This document shows, piece after piece, positions 7,877 through 16,166 of a stretch of 23,592 nt of DNA. Every line of letters starts with the position of its first letter. Position 1 is the stretch's first letter. A program made the translations under genes and the position numbers. Below the pieces are notes generated by a model, which was not told where the DNA came from, did no database searches, and worked only from the letters and a program-made list of their open reading frames with translations. The stretch is from UBA11889 sp002313255 (lineage in GTDB: Bacteria > Pseudomonadota > Gammaproteobacteria > Pseudomonadales > Azotimanducaceae), in the NCBI GenBank assembly GCA_913045265.1, contig CAJWQX010000045.1, positions 1 to 23,592 on the forward strand. The letters run 5' to 3'.

Positions 7877-7892
7877 CTGTATTTATGTACAG
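7877..7892. promoter_or_regulatory. LexA (SOS) box 2, imuA-distal
   Basis: CTGTATTTATGTACAG is a second perfect CTGT-N8-ACAG operator. It is 31 bp from box 1 start to start, close to three helical turns, so two LexA dimers could bind on the same face of the DNA. On minus, a possible -35 (TTGATA) directly precedes this box. Confidence 0.92.
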
Positions 7893-8027
7893 TATCAACT
7901 GTTTATCGGTGGAAATCTGTTGTGCACGAGATATCCATGGAATACGGGGACTTAACTCGACGGCATCGTCTTTTTCTTAGCTCCCACAAGAGTGGTCAAG
8001 TGAGAGCGGAGTTGGGGAAAGTGGTTT

Positions 8028-9572
8028 TTAGACCAAGGCCTCGATGAGATACGGGCCCTCGCTACGCAGACCTTCTTTAAGCGCCTTGTTGAATTCATCA
8101 GTGGTCGTTGCCTGAGTCCCTGGAACGCCCATGCCTGCAGCAAGCTCGACCCAGTTGAGGTCGGGATGGGTAAGTTCCAACATACTCATGGCTTTGGGAC
8201 CTGGATTGTGCGCACCGACGCGCATGAACTCGACTTGCAAGATGGCGTATTTACGATTTGAAAACACCACGGTGGTGATATCGAGGGATTCTCGCGCATG
8301 CGTCCAAAGTGCTTGGACGGTATACATGCCACTACCGTCAGCCTCAAGCGCAATCACTTTACGGTCGGGACAGGCAACGGCTGCGCCGGTCGCCAACGGA
8401 AGCCCAATACCGATGGCACCACCTGTCAGGTCCAACCATTCATGGGGGGCTGCGTTTGCTGTAAACGTAGGTATGGCAAATCCCGAGGTTGCTGCTTCAT
8501 TGATCACGACAGTGTTATCGGGCATTTGCGCAGCAATACTTCGGGCAATGGTTTCCGGCGTCAGTGGTCCGTTGGGTAAACCGATTTCCGATCTTTCTTG
8601 AACTATAGGCTGAGCCGATGTCGAACCGATTTCCTGTTCCAAAGCATCGAGAGATCCGAGGACGTCTTCTTCGGGTCCAGCGAGGGGAACGACGGTACAG
8701 TTCTTGGGGGTGAGTTCGCTTGGCTTCCCGGGGTACGCAAAGAACGTCACTGGGGCTTTCGTTCCGACCAGGATTAGATAGTCAATACCCGCGAGTACTT
8801 CTTCAGCCTGTTCGGCAAAGTATGGTATGCGCGTTAAATCCACCCGGCCTGCGCCCCGGCTGATCCGTGTCAGGAAGGTGTCGCCGAGCAGTGTTGCCCC
8901 GGTTTTCTTAGCTATACGTCCTGCGCTTTCAAGACCTTGGGCGGTTGTGGCAGCGCCGTTTAAGAGCAGCGCGCAGCGACGTCCTGAGGCGAGTGCTTCT
9001 CCCGCCGATCGGATGTTATCTCCCTGGGGTAGGGTCGGGGTAATCCTGGGTAGGGGCTCGGCCGGACCGGTCGCATCATTCCAAGCCGTATCGGCAGGGA
9101 GAATCAGGGTCGCGACTTGGCCCGGTGGACCAAAGGAAGCTTGAACCGCTTTGGCGGTGTCGGCGGCAACTTCTTGCGCGTCTTCACTGACTCGAATCCA
9201 GCCTGAGACGGGTGCTGCGAACCCTTCGATATTCGAAGTTAATGGTGCATCCAAGGAACGGTGATAGGTTGCGTGATCACCGACGATGTTAACGACGGGG
9301 ACGCGTGCCCTTCGGGCATTATGTAAATTAGCGAGGCCATTCGCGAGCCCAGGTCCAAGGTGCAACAACGTACACGCCGGCTTTTCGGCCATGCGTGCAT
9401 AGCCGTCGGCGGCTCCGGTGACGACGCCCTCGAACAACCCCAAGATCCCGCGCATGCCGTCTTGTTGATCGAGTGCGGCGACGAAGTGCATTTCGGAGGT
9501 ACCGGGGTTAGTGAAGCAGACGTCGACATCGGCGCGCACCAAAGTTTCCAGCAAACTGTCCGCTCCATTCAT
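8028..9572 (-). CDS. ThDP-dependent enzyme of the acetolactate synthase / benzoylformate decarboxylase family
   Basis: 514 aa with the three-domain layout of the family. The N-terminal Pyr domain has the catalytic glutamate Glu48 in GLFEGVVTGAADGYARM, followed by LHLGPGLANGLANLHNARRA and VNIVGDHATYH. A central Rossmann-like domain follows. The C-terminal PP domain has the diphosphate/Mg site EADGSGMYTVQALWTHARES ending in FSN. Proteins with this N-terminus (MNGADSLLETL, CFTNPGTSEMHF) are usually labelled acetolactate synthase large subunit, but they form a separate branch with unknown substrate. No ilvN-type regulatory subunit or branched-chain amino-acid genes are nearby, so true acetolactate synthase is unlikely. 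A 2-oxo-acid decarboxylase or carboligase role is the safe statement. The ATG at 9572 has no obvious Shine-Dalgarno sequence, but the N-terminus matches the family. The gene is single and divergent from gor. Confidence 0.82.
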   Translation of the reverse strand: MNGADSLLETLVRADVDVCFTNPGTSEMHFVAALDQQDGMRGILGLFEGVVTGAADGYARMAEKPACTLLHLGPGLANGLANLHNARRARVPVVNIVGDHATYHRSLDAPLTSNIEGFAAPVSGWIRVSEDAQEVAADTAKAVQASFGPPGQVATLILPADTAWNDATGPAEPLPRITPTLPQGDNIRSAGEALASGRRCALLLNGAATTAQGLESAGRIAKKTGATLLGDTFLTRISRGAGRVDLTRIPYFAEQAEEVLAGIDYLILVGTKAPVTFFAYPGKPSELTPKNCTVVPLAGPEEDVLGSLDALEQEIGSTSAQPIVQERSEIGLPNGPLTPETIARSIAAQMPDNTVVINEAATSGFAIPTFTANAAPHEWLDLTGGAIGIGLPLATGAAVACPDRKVIALEADGSGMYTVQALWTHARESLDITTVVFSNRKYAILQVEFMRVGAHNPGPKAMSMLELTHPDLNWVELAAGMGVPGTQATTTDEFNKALKEGLRSEGPYLIEALV

Positions 9573-9600
9573 AGTGGCGCATTGTACCCGCAGCTGGCTG

Positions 9601-9626
9601 GGTTGAGGCCGCCGAAAGCCTCAGCC
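9601..9626. promoter_or_regulatory. Hairpin in the divergent region between the ThDP enzyme and gor
   Basis: GGTTGAGGC (9601-9609) and GCCTCAGCC (9618-9626) pair over nine positions, with one T-G wobble, around an 8-nt loop. It lies 57 bp before the gor ATG and 29 bp before the divergent ATG. It could be an operator for either gene or a leader hairpin; no T-run follows. Confidence 0.4.
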
Positions 9627-9682
9627 TATGCAACGTGGGTAATGTTGGATTAGTCTCGCCTGAACCAGTTGGGTTGAAACAA

Positions 9683-11032
9683 ATGGCGTTTGATTACGAT
9701 CTGTTTGTGATTGGCGCGGGGTCAGGGGGCGTTCGCGCGGCACGTATGTCAGCAGCATTAGGTGCCCGGGTCGCGATTGCTGAAGAGCGTTATCTGGGTG
9801 GGACCTGCGTCAATGTCGGCTGCGTGCCAAAAAAACTCTTCGTCTACGGCGCACATTTTTCTGAAGACTTTGCGGATGCCGAGGCGTACGGATGGACACA
9901 AAATGGTCCGAGATTTGATTGGTCGACCTTACGTGACAACAAGACGCGGGAAATCGAACGTTTGAATGGGATCTACCGCGATCTTCTGGAAGGCCCTGGT
10001 GTTGAAATTATCGAAGAGCACGTGCGTCTACGCGACCCGCACACAGTCGAATTCGGGGGCGGTACAGCGACAGCCGAGCATATCTTAATTGCAACGGGTT
10101 CTTGGCCTGTCACTCCTACGTTTGAAGGCAACGAACACGTTGTTTCCTCCAACGAGGCGTTTTACCTCGACAAATTTCCTGACAAGGTGGTCATTGTTGG
10201 TGGTGGATACATCGCGGTGGAATTCGCGGGCATATTCAATGGACTGGGGGCTGAGACGACGCTTCTCTACCGTGGTTCTTTGTTTTTGCGCGGGTTCGAT
10301 GTTGGTATCCGAGAGTTTGTGCACCGCGAACTAGTGGAGAAAGGCGTTGACGTTCGATTTGATGCGCATCTTAAGAAGGTCGAGGTCGCCGGCGAAGGAC
10401 GGGTCGTCGAGCTTCAAGATGGTGCTCGAATCGATGCGGATCTTGTCATGTGCGCGACGGGACGGGCACCGTTGACGCGCGATCTTGGGCTCGAATCGGC
10501 GGGAGTGAAGACGAATTCAAATGGCGCGATCCAGGTCGATTCGGCGTTTCGTTCGTCGGCGTCGAATATTTATGCCATTGGCGATGTGATTAATCGTCAC
10601 CAATTGACTCCGGTCGCCATCGCTGAAGGCATGTGCATTGCCTATAACCTTTTTGGCGGGGAGTCTCGAACTTTGGATTACGCCAATATTCCGACGGCTG
10701 TCTTTTGCCAACCGAACATTGGTACGGTTGGGCCAACGGAAGAAGAAGCCCGACTGCAGTACCCATCGTTAGTAGTTTACGAATCGAGCTTTCGACCGAT
10801 GAAGCACACGCTGTCCGGCCGCGCTGAACGATCATTAATGAAACTATTGGTCGACGACTCGACCGACCGGGTCGTTGCTGCCCACATGGTGGGAGCCGAT
10901 GCCGGCGAAATTATTCAAGGCCTTTCAGTTGCCATTACGGCGGGCGCAACGAAAGCTGATTTTGATCGAACGATCGGAATCCATCCAACCGCTGCAGAGG
11001 AATTTGTCACCATGAGGGAATCCGTGAGATGA
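9683..11032 (+). CDS. gor: Glutathione-disulfide reductase (NADPH)
   Basis: A class I pyridine-nucleotide disulfide oxidoreductase of 449 aa that reduces GSSG to GSH with NADPH in the cytoplasm. The FAD site GAGSGG is at residues 11-16. The redox-active disulfide is Cys42/Cys47 in GGTCVNVGCVPKKL. The second nucleotide-binding motif is GGGYIAVEFAGIF, followed by LLYRGSLFLRGFD, whose arginines are those that select NADPH in glutathione reductase. The FAD motif ATG..P and NIYAIGDV are present. The C-terminus has the active-site His-Glu segment HPTAAEEFVTM. I chose the ATG at 9683 because the family begins with the FAD motif about 10 residues in; the frame extends to a GTG at 9635 without homology. 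Its TGA overlaps the next start (ATGA), so it heads an operon with the phosphatase and the symporter. Confidence 0.94.
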   Translation: MAFDYDLFVIGAGSGGVRAARMSAALGARVAIAEERYLGGTCVNVGCVPKKLFVYGAHFSEDFADAEAYGWTQNGPRFDWSTLRDNKTREIERLNGIYRDLLEGPGVEIIEEHVRLRDPHTVEFGGGTATAEHILIATGSWPVTPTFEGNEHVVSSNEAFYLDKFPDKVVIVGGGYIAVEFAGIFNGLGAETTLLYRGSLFLRGFDVGIREFVHRELVEKGVDVRFDAHLKKVEVAGEGRVVELQDGARIDADLVMCATGRAPLTRDLGLESAGVKTNSNGAIQVDSAFRSSASNIYAIGDVINRHQLTPVAIAEGMCIAYNLFGGESRTLDYANIPTAVFCQPNIGTVGPTEEEARLQYPSLVVYESSFRPMKHTLSGRAERSLMKLLVDDSTDRVVAAHMVGADAGEIIQGLSVAITAGATKADFDRTIGIHPTAAEEFVTMRESVR

Positions 11033-12432
11033 GTTATTTGAATCAAGGGGTGGTCGCAGGTCTAGTGTTAGTAGCGAGCTTATCTGGGTGTGTTGGTACT
11101 GAGTCGGAATTGGGCGGAGGGACGAAGAACGTCATTTTGTTTCTTGGTGACGGCATGGGGGTGTCCACCGTCACCGCAGCTCGGATTCTTGAAGGACAAC
11201 TGATGGGTGGAAGCGGCGAGGAGAATTTTCTCAGCTTTGAAGAGTTTCCCCACGTGGCGCTTATTAAGACCTACAACGTTGACGGCCAAGTTCCCGATTC
11301 GGCGGGCACCATGACGGCGATCATGACTGGCAAAAAGGCGCGACTCGGAGCGATTAGCGTGGGTCCGGCAGCTGATCGTGATGATTGTGAAGCCGCGCTC
11401 ACCCATTCCTTACCCACCTTGCTTGAGGAACTTGAAGATAAGGGGTACCGGACGGGGATTATCTCGACGGCGCGAATTACGCACGCGACCCCGGCGGCCA
11501 CGTACGCACACTCGCCGGACCGCAATTGGGAAGCCGATGGTGCGGTGCCGGAGGCGGATCGAGCTCGTTGTAAGGATATCGCCCGGCAGCTGATCGAGTT
11601 TGACCACGGTGATGGGATTGATGTGGTCCTTGGTGGCGGACGCAGCGTATTTTTCTCGAACAGTGATTCGGATCCGGAACAACCGGACAGAATGGGAGTT
11701 CGGGGAGATGGACGGAATCTCATTAGCGAATGGCAACAGGGCCGCGATGATCGGCATTACGTTTGGAATCAGACCGGACTTGATTCATTGCCCGACGATG
11801 GTCAGGTGATTGGGTTGTTTGAGGCGTCACACATGCAGTTTGAAGCCGATCGATTAGCCGATACGGGCGGTGAGCCTTCGTTACCAGAGATGGTTAACTT
11901 TGCGCTAAAGCGTTTGGAAGGGGCGCAAGGTTATTTCTTGATGGTGGAAGGAGGCCGCATTGATCATGCCCATCACGCGGGTAACGCGTACCGAGCGCTC
12001 ATCGATACGATCGCTTTTTCAGACGCGGTCCAAGCCGCGGTTAATTCGACCAACCCGGACGAAACACTCATTATTGTGACGGCGGATCACAGCCATACCT
12101 TGACCATTAGCGGTTATCCGGCACGTGGGAATCCGATCCTTGGATTTGTCGCCGATGCACAAGGTAAGCCTCAGCTCGATGTCGAAGGAAATGCGTACAC
12201 GACACTTGGATACGCGAACGGACCAGGCGCGATGGGTGAAGGTCCGGCGAAAGACGCCGATCCAACGGCTGTTGATTACCGACAAACGGCAGCAGTTCCA
12301 ACCTTCATGGAGACTCACGCCGGGGAGGATGTGCCAGCGTATGCCCAGGGACCGGGTGCAAGTGGCGTTCATGGCGTGATGGATCAGAATGAACTCTATG
12401 GCGTGATGCGCGCGGTAACCCTTAACCCATGA
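11029..12432 (+). CDS. phoA: Alkaline phosphatase, PhoA family, predicted lipoprotein
   Basis: 467 aa, hydrolyses phosphate monoesters in the periplasm. The N-terminus has a hydrophobic segment ending in the lipobox LSGC with Cys21, so it is probably lipid-anchored. Metal ligand Asp41 is in LFLGDGMG and the nucleophile Ser91 in VPDSAGTMTA. ITHATPAATYAH carries the His found in non-enteric alkaline phosphatases where E. coli has Asp153. VEGGRIDHAHHAGN and VTADHSHT supply the remaining Glu/Asp/His metal ligands, and SGVHGVMD near the C-terminus gives the last His. Start overlaps gor by 4 bp (ATGA) and stop overlaps the symporter gene the same way, so translation is likely coupled. No Pho box is seen upstream of the operon, so phosphate control is not supported by sequence here. 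Confidence 0.93.
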   Translation: MSYLNQGVVAGLVLVASLSGCVGTESELGGGTKNVILFLGDGMGVSTVTAARILEGQLMGGSGEENFLSFEEFPHVALIKTYNVDGQVPDSAGTMTAIMTGKKARLGAISVGPAADRDDCEAALTHSLPTLLEELEDKGYRTGIISTARITHATPAATYAHSPDRNWEADGAVPEADRARCKDIARQLIEFDHGDGIDVVLGGGRSVFFSNSDSDPEQPDRMGVRGDGRNLISEWQQGRDDRHYVWNQTGLDSLPDDGQVIGLFEASHMQFEADRLADTGGEPSLPEMVNFALKRLEGAQGYFLMVEGGRIDHAHHAGNAYRALIDTIAFSDAVQAAVNSTNPDETLIIVTADHSHTLTISGYPARGNPILGFVADAQGKPQLDVEGNAYTTLGYANGPGAMGEGPAKDADPTAVDYRQTAAVPTFMETHAGEDVPAYAQGPGASGVHGVMDQNELYGVMRAVTLNP

Positions 12433-14102
12433 ACGCTGTGGAAAATGTTCTGGAGTCGCTCGATAGCGTGCTCGGCGCGGCTTGGTATTTTCCGTACGTT
12501 CTCCTCGGCGTGGGTGTGTTCTTTACGCTTTATCTAGGGTTTCCCCAGATCCGCTACTTTAATGAGGCCTGGCGCATTCTGTTAGGACGGAGAACACGAC
12601 CGGATGCCGAAGGCGACACCAGCCATTTTCAGGCACTGACAACCGCATTGTCGGGTACCGTTGGCACGGGCAACATCGGCGGCGTCGCATTTGCCATCTT
12701 TCTCGGTGGTCCCGCAGCTCTTTTTTGGATGTGGGCGACCGCGTTTTTGGGCATGACGACCAAGTTTGTCGAAGTCACGATCTCTCATAAGTATCGAATC
12801 AAGGATGAAAACGGCCAGATTGCGGGTGGGCCCATGTACTACATGGAGCGAGGCCTGCACATGAAATGGCTTGCGATCGCGTTTGCCGCTTTTACTGTGA
12901 TCAGTGCGCTTGGTTCTGGAAATCTGCCGCAAAGCAATAGCCTGGCTGCTGGCGTCGAGGCGTCGTTTGGTGTGCCGACGTGGATGACGGGTCTGGTACT
13001 GGCCCTGCTCCTAGGCGCGGTTATTATCGGGGGTATCCGACGCATCGCCGCGGTGACCTCGAAGATTGTTCCTTTCATGGGGGGTCTATACACGCTGGGC
13101 GCGTTTGCAGTGATCGCTTCCAATATCGAAAACGTGGTGCCGTCCTTTGTGTCGGTTTTCCAATCGGCATTCACGGGCAGTGCCGCAGCGGGAGGCTTTC
13201 TCGGAGCAAGCTTTGCGTACGCATTTAACAAGGGAGTTAATCGAGGCTTATTTTCTAATGAGGCAGGTCAGGGGTCAGCGCCCATCGCGCATGCTGCTGC
13301 ACGTGCAGATGAGCCTGCGTCAGAAGGGATGGTGTCCCTCTTAGAGCCGTTCATTGACACGCTCATTATTTGTACATTGACGGGACTTGTCATTCTCTCG
13401 TCCGGTGTTTGGAAGGAGAAGTTTGAGAACGATTTCCAACGTTTTGATACCGAATTTGTCGAAGGAGAGTATCTCGAGACCAATCCCGAGCACGTGACGT
13501 TGCTCTTCAGGCATCTCGACCTAAATCCACCAGCGGATGACCCTGTACGTTCCTTAAACGCGACGCTATCTGTCTCGAATGGAAGCATTGTCAGCCCACC
13601 GAGCACGGTGTTGCACAACCGTTCGATCGCGCTGGACGTTGTGATCGAGCAGGCGGGAATGCCCTACACGGGCGTTGCCCAAGTGATTGCAGGTAAATTG
13701 CAAGGAGACTTTAATGTCCGCGGTAAATCGCTCCTGCACTCCGTGCCCCTCACCACAGAGGCATTTAAGCGCAGTTTCTTGGGCGACTATGGGCAGTATA
13801 TTGTGAGTGTTGGACTGGTACTGTTCGCGTTTTCAACAGCGATTGCCTGGTCCTACTACGGCGATCGCGCCATGACTTATCTCTTTGGGGCAAAGTCAGT
13901 GACACCCTTCCGCGTCGTCTATGTCGGAAGTTTTTTTATCGCGGCAATCGTGGACACCACGCTGGTTTGGTTGATCAGTGCGGTGACGCTAGCACTGATG
14001 GCATTACCGAACCTATTCGGCATTGTTTTGCTACGTAAAGAAATGAAAAGTTCGATCGACGATTACTGGCAAACCGTAGCCGATCAGCCTGACGATCCTT
14101 AA
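12429..14102 (+). CDS. Sodium:alanine/glycine symporter, AGCS family, with large extra loop
   Basis: 557 aa, about 80-100 longer than common AGCS proteins such as YaaJ. It imports small amino acids with Na+ through the inner membrane. Typical motifs are present: SGTVGTGNIGGVAFAI (residues 75-90), GGPMYYMERGL (133-143) and the family signature NRGLFSNEAGQGSAPIAHAA (271-290). Around ten hydrophobic segments can be seen. After the segment LIICTLTGLVILSSGVW (312-328) comes an extra, mostly polar stretch to about residue 440 with beta-type patterns (LNATLSVSNGSIVSPP, IALDVVIEQAG, YTGVAQVIAG). The normal family ending resumes at PLTTEAFKRSF and FAFSTAIAWSYYGDRAMTYLFG. The insertion is in frame with no sign of a frameshift. 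It starts within the phosphatase stop (ATGA). The substrate is inferred from the family. Confidence 0.92.
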   Translation: MNAVENVLESLDSVLGAAWYFPYVLLGVGVFFTLYLGFPQIRYFNEAWRILLGRRTRPDAEGDTSHFQALTTALSGTVGTGNIGGVAFAIFLGGPAALFWMWATAFLGMTTKFVEVTISHKYRIKDENGQIAGGPMYYMERGLHMKWLAIAFAAFTVISALGSGNLPQSNSLAAGVEASFGVPTWMTGLVLALLLGAVIIGGIRRIAAVTSKIVPFMGGLYTLGAFAVIASNIENVVPSFVSVFQSAFTGSAAAGGFLGASFAYAFNKGVNRGLFSNEAGQGSAPIAHAAARADEPASEGMVSLLEPFIDTLIICTLTGLVILSSGVWKEKFENDFQRFDTEFVEGEYLETNPEHVTLLFRHLDLNPPADDPVRSLNATLSVSNGSIVSPPSTVLHNRSIALDVVIEQAGMPYTGVAQVIAGKLQGDFNVRGKSLLHSVPLTTEAFKRSFLGDYGQYIVSVGLVLFAFSTAIAWSYYGDRAMTYLFGAKSVTPFRVVYVGSFFIAAIVDTTLVWLISAVTLALMALPNLFGIVLLRKEMKSSIDDYWQTVADQPDDP

Positions 14103-14114
14103 TCGCCATCGCAC

Positions 14115-14145
14115 TCCGCTTCACCCCTCAGAGTAGGGGGGCGGA
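14115..14145. terminator. Hairpin between convergent symporter gene and sppA
   Basis: TCCGC (14115-14119) and CCCCT (14124-14128) pair with AGGGG (14135-14139) and GCGGA (14141-14145), giving a GC-rich stem with one internal bulge and a 6-nt loop. It lies 13 bp past the symporter stop and overlaps the last codons and stop of sppA. It has no T-run on either strand, so a terminator role is likely by position but not proven. Confidence 0.4.
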
Positions 14146-15975
14146 TTGACACATCGCGCAAATTGCGTAGACGCGTTTAGGATCGTTAAGCACCATAAGT
14201 CGCTGGACGTCGTCTAGAACGCCGCTAGAAGAGACGCGGGTAACGGCGGACAACCATCGGCTTTTCGAAAGAACACCGGCGAGGCCGAAATTGTCGATCA
14301 ACTGATTGATGAATTGTTCCTGTGGCGAGAGGGGTGTCGAAAGAAACTTGATATCGTAGTCGCCAAGTTCGACCAATTCGGCCGCTGCCCGAATGGAATC
14401 TTCCAGGTTGCCTAACCCGTCGACTAAGCCAAGTTCTAGCGCGTCTTGACCGGTCCATATTCTGCCCTGACCAATGGCGTCAACGTCTTCGATGTCCATA
14501 TCACGACCTCGGGCCACCAGGCTAAGGAACGTTTGATAGATAAAATCAACCGAGGCTTGCAGAACCGTTTGAGTGCCCTCATCGAGACTCCCCATGAGAT
14601 CCATGGAGCCGCTATATGGGGTTGTGCCAATGCCATCGCGGTTAATACCGATGGCGGAGAGCGTTGCTTCGATCTCGGGGACAATACCGAAGACGCCAAT
14701 CGAGCCTGTCACTGTGCTCGGGGATGCCCAAATTTGATCGGCAGTCGCCGATATCCAGTAACCGCCGGATGCGGCGGTGCTGGCCATGGATACCACCACG
14801 GGGACGCCCGAGGATTGCAGTTGTTCAAGTTCTTCACGGATTAATTCCGAGGCCAGCGCACTACCTCCCGGCGAGTCGACGCGGACCACGAGGGCTTTAA
14901 TGCGTTCGTCTTTGCGGATGTCCTGAATTAAATTACGGATGCTGATTGCGCCGATGGCGCCGGGTGGTTGATCACCCATGAGAATCGTGCCCGTTGCGGT
15001 GAGCACCCCGATGGATGGTTTTTGGCTCGGGAAACTCGGCCGACGGATTGCTGCCAGGTAACTGTCGGTATCGATTTGTTTGAACGTATCTTCGTGCTCA
15101 CCAATGCGTTGTTTGAGTTGTTCGATGAATGCATCGAGGGTCATGAGTTCATCAACGAGACCTTGGTTCAACGCGACACGCGCCATATCGCCGGATTCGG
15201 ACGTGAGCAGTTCGTCATAGGCGTTCGAATACGTACGGATAACCTCCAACGGGAGGTCGCGATTTGATGCGACCGTGTTGAGATAACGTGACCAAAGCTG
15301 GTCGATCATCACACGGTTGGCTTCTTTGGCCTCTGGTGACATATCGGATCGCGTGTACGGTTCGACGGCTGCTTTGTATTCGCCAGCTCTGAAGACATGG
15401 ATTTTGACCTTGAGTCGATCGAGCAAATCTCGAAAGTACGGTTGGTACGCGCTCATACCGGTCAGCATGAGTTCGCCCAGGGGGTGCATGTATATCTCGT
15501 CGGCAAAGCTCGCGAGAAAGTACTGACCCTGGCTAAAGTATGTACCGGAAGCGATCACGGGTTTGCCGCTGTCTTCGCGAAAAGCCCGCAGTGCCGCACC
15601 AATGTCGCTTAAGTGGGTCAAACTCGCAGACGACATCTCGGAGAGTTCCAGGAGCAGTATGGCGACTCGCTCATCTTTGGCGGCACTTTCAATCGCTTCG
15701 ATTAGATCGCGGACGACTGTCTGTTGACTGACACCCAACCCCATCAAGGCGTCGATGGGATCAAGCTGCCCACGCTCTTCAACCAATGTTCCGGTTGGAG
15801 CGAGGATGAGGGCTGTTCCGTCCATGACTTTTGGCGTACCTGGCACCGATACGATGCTGATAAGAACGAAAAGAAAAATGAGTGCAATAATCGTATTGGC
15901 GAAAGCGACGCGAGCGAATGCGAATGCACGACCGATCGCAGCAAAAAAATTTCGGATGGGCTGGTTTGTCGTCAT
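14128..15975 (-). CDS. sppA: Signal peptide peptidase SppA, long (67K) type
   Basis: A membrane-bound serine protease of 615 aa that degrades cleaved signal peptides, anchored by one N-terminal helix (IIALIFLFVLISIVSV, about residues 29-44). It has the two tandem S49/ClpP-like domains of the E. coli type. The general base is Lys201 in FRAGEYKAAVEPYTR and the nucleophile Ser403 in MASTAASGGYWIS, matching E. coli Lys209 and Ser409 in place and spacing. VDSPGGSALASELIREEL and VTGSIGVFGI are also typical. The C-terminus YAICAMC matches the Cys-x-x-Cys ending of enterobacterial SppA. I chose the ATG at 15975 (MTTNQPIRNFF) because it gives the usual short cytoplasmic tail before the helix; the frame runs on to a TTG at 16086 with other ATGs between, and none has a strong Shine-Dalgarno sequence. 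It is convergent with the symporter gene and divergent from murF. Confidence 0.93.
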   Translation of the reverse strand: MTTNQPIRNFFAAIGRAFAFARVAFANTIIALIFLFVLISIVSVPGTPKVMDGTALILAPTGTLVEERGQLDPIDALMGLGVSQQTVVRDLIEAIESAAKDERVAILLLELSEMSSASLTHLSDIGAALRAFREDSGKPVIASGTYFSQGQYFLASFADEIYMHPLGELMLTGMSAYQPYFRDLLDRLKVKIHVFRAGEYKAAVEPYTRSDMSPEAKEANRVMIDQLWSRYLNTVASNRDLPLEVIRTYSNAYDELLTSESGDMARVALNQGLVDELMTLDAFIEQLKQRIGEHEDTFKQIDTDSYLAAIRRPSFPSQKPSIGVLTATGTILMGDQPPGAIGAISIRNLIQDIRKDERIKALVVRVDSPGGSALASELIREELEQLQSSGVPVVVSMASTAASGGYWISATADQIWASPSTVTGSIGVFGIVPEIEATLSAIGINRDGIGTTPYSGSMDLMGSLDEGTQTVLQASVDFIYQTFLSLVARGRDMDIEDVDAIGQGRIWTGQDALELGLVDGLGNLEDSIRAAAELVELGDYDIKFLSTPLSPQEQFINQLIDNFGLAGVLSKSRWLSAVTRVSSSGVLDDVQRLMVLNDPKRVYAICAMCQSAPLL

Positions 15976-16105
15976 GGATCCACGTCGCGTCCGTTTGGGA
16001 TGCAGATTCTCCAAGCTTCGCTGCGAAATAGAAAGGACGGTTGAGGCCATTGATAGCGTGTGCTCAACTATCCGGGTCGCACCCAATTCCCTATCTCGAG
16101 ACTGG

Positions 16106-16118
16106 ATATCTGAGATAT
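16106..16118. promoter_or_regulatory. Palindrome in the divergent sppA-murF region
   Basis: ATATCT-G-AGATAT is a perfect 6-bp inverted repeat around one base, in an AT-rich stretch 49 bp before the murF ATG. Further down are TATATATAAC and two ACAAA copies 10 bp apart. It is a candidate operator or promoter element; the binding factor is unknown. Confidence 0.3.
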
Positions 16119-16166
16119 ATTCAACTTAAACGTATATATAACAAATGATTACAAACGAAACATAAG

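Noticed and set aside
7958..7975. GACG-GCAT-CGTC followed by TTTTT, resembling a terminator on plus
   Set aside because: Only a 4-bp stem, and no plus-strand gene ends to its left; for the minus-strand ThDP gene the T-run is on the wrong side.
8028..9572. Calling this gene ilvB/ilvI (acetolactate synthase)
   Set aside because: No regulatory subunit or pathway context, and the N-terminal motifs belong to a separate branch; only a general ThDP-enzyme call is supported.
11029..11032. Possible frameshift or fusion between gor and the phosphatase gene
   Set aside because: Both proteins are full length with their own termini; the overlap is a normal ATGA coupling junction.
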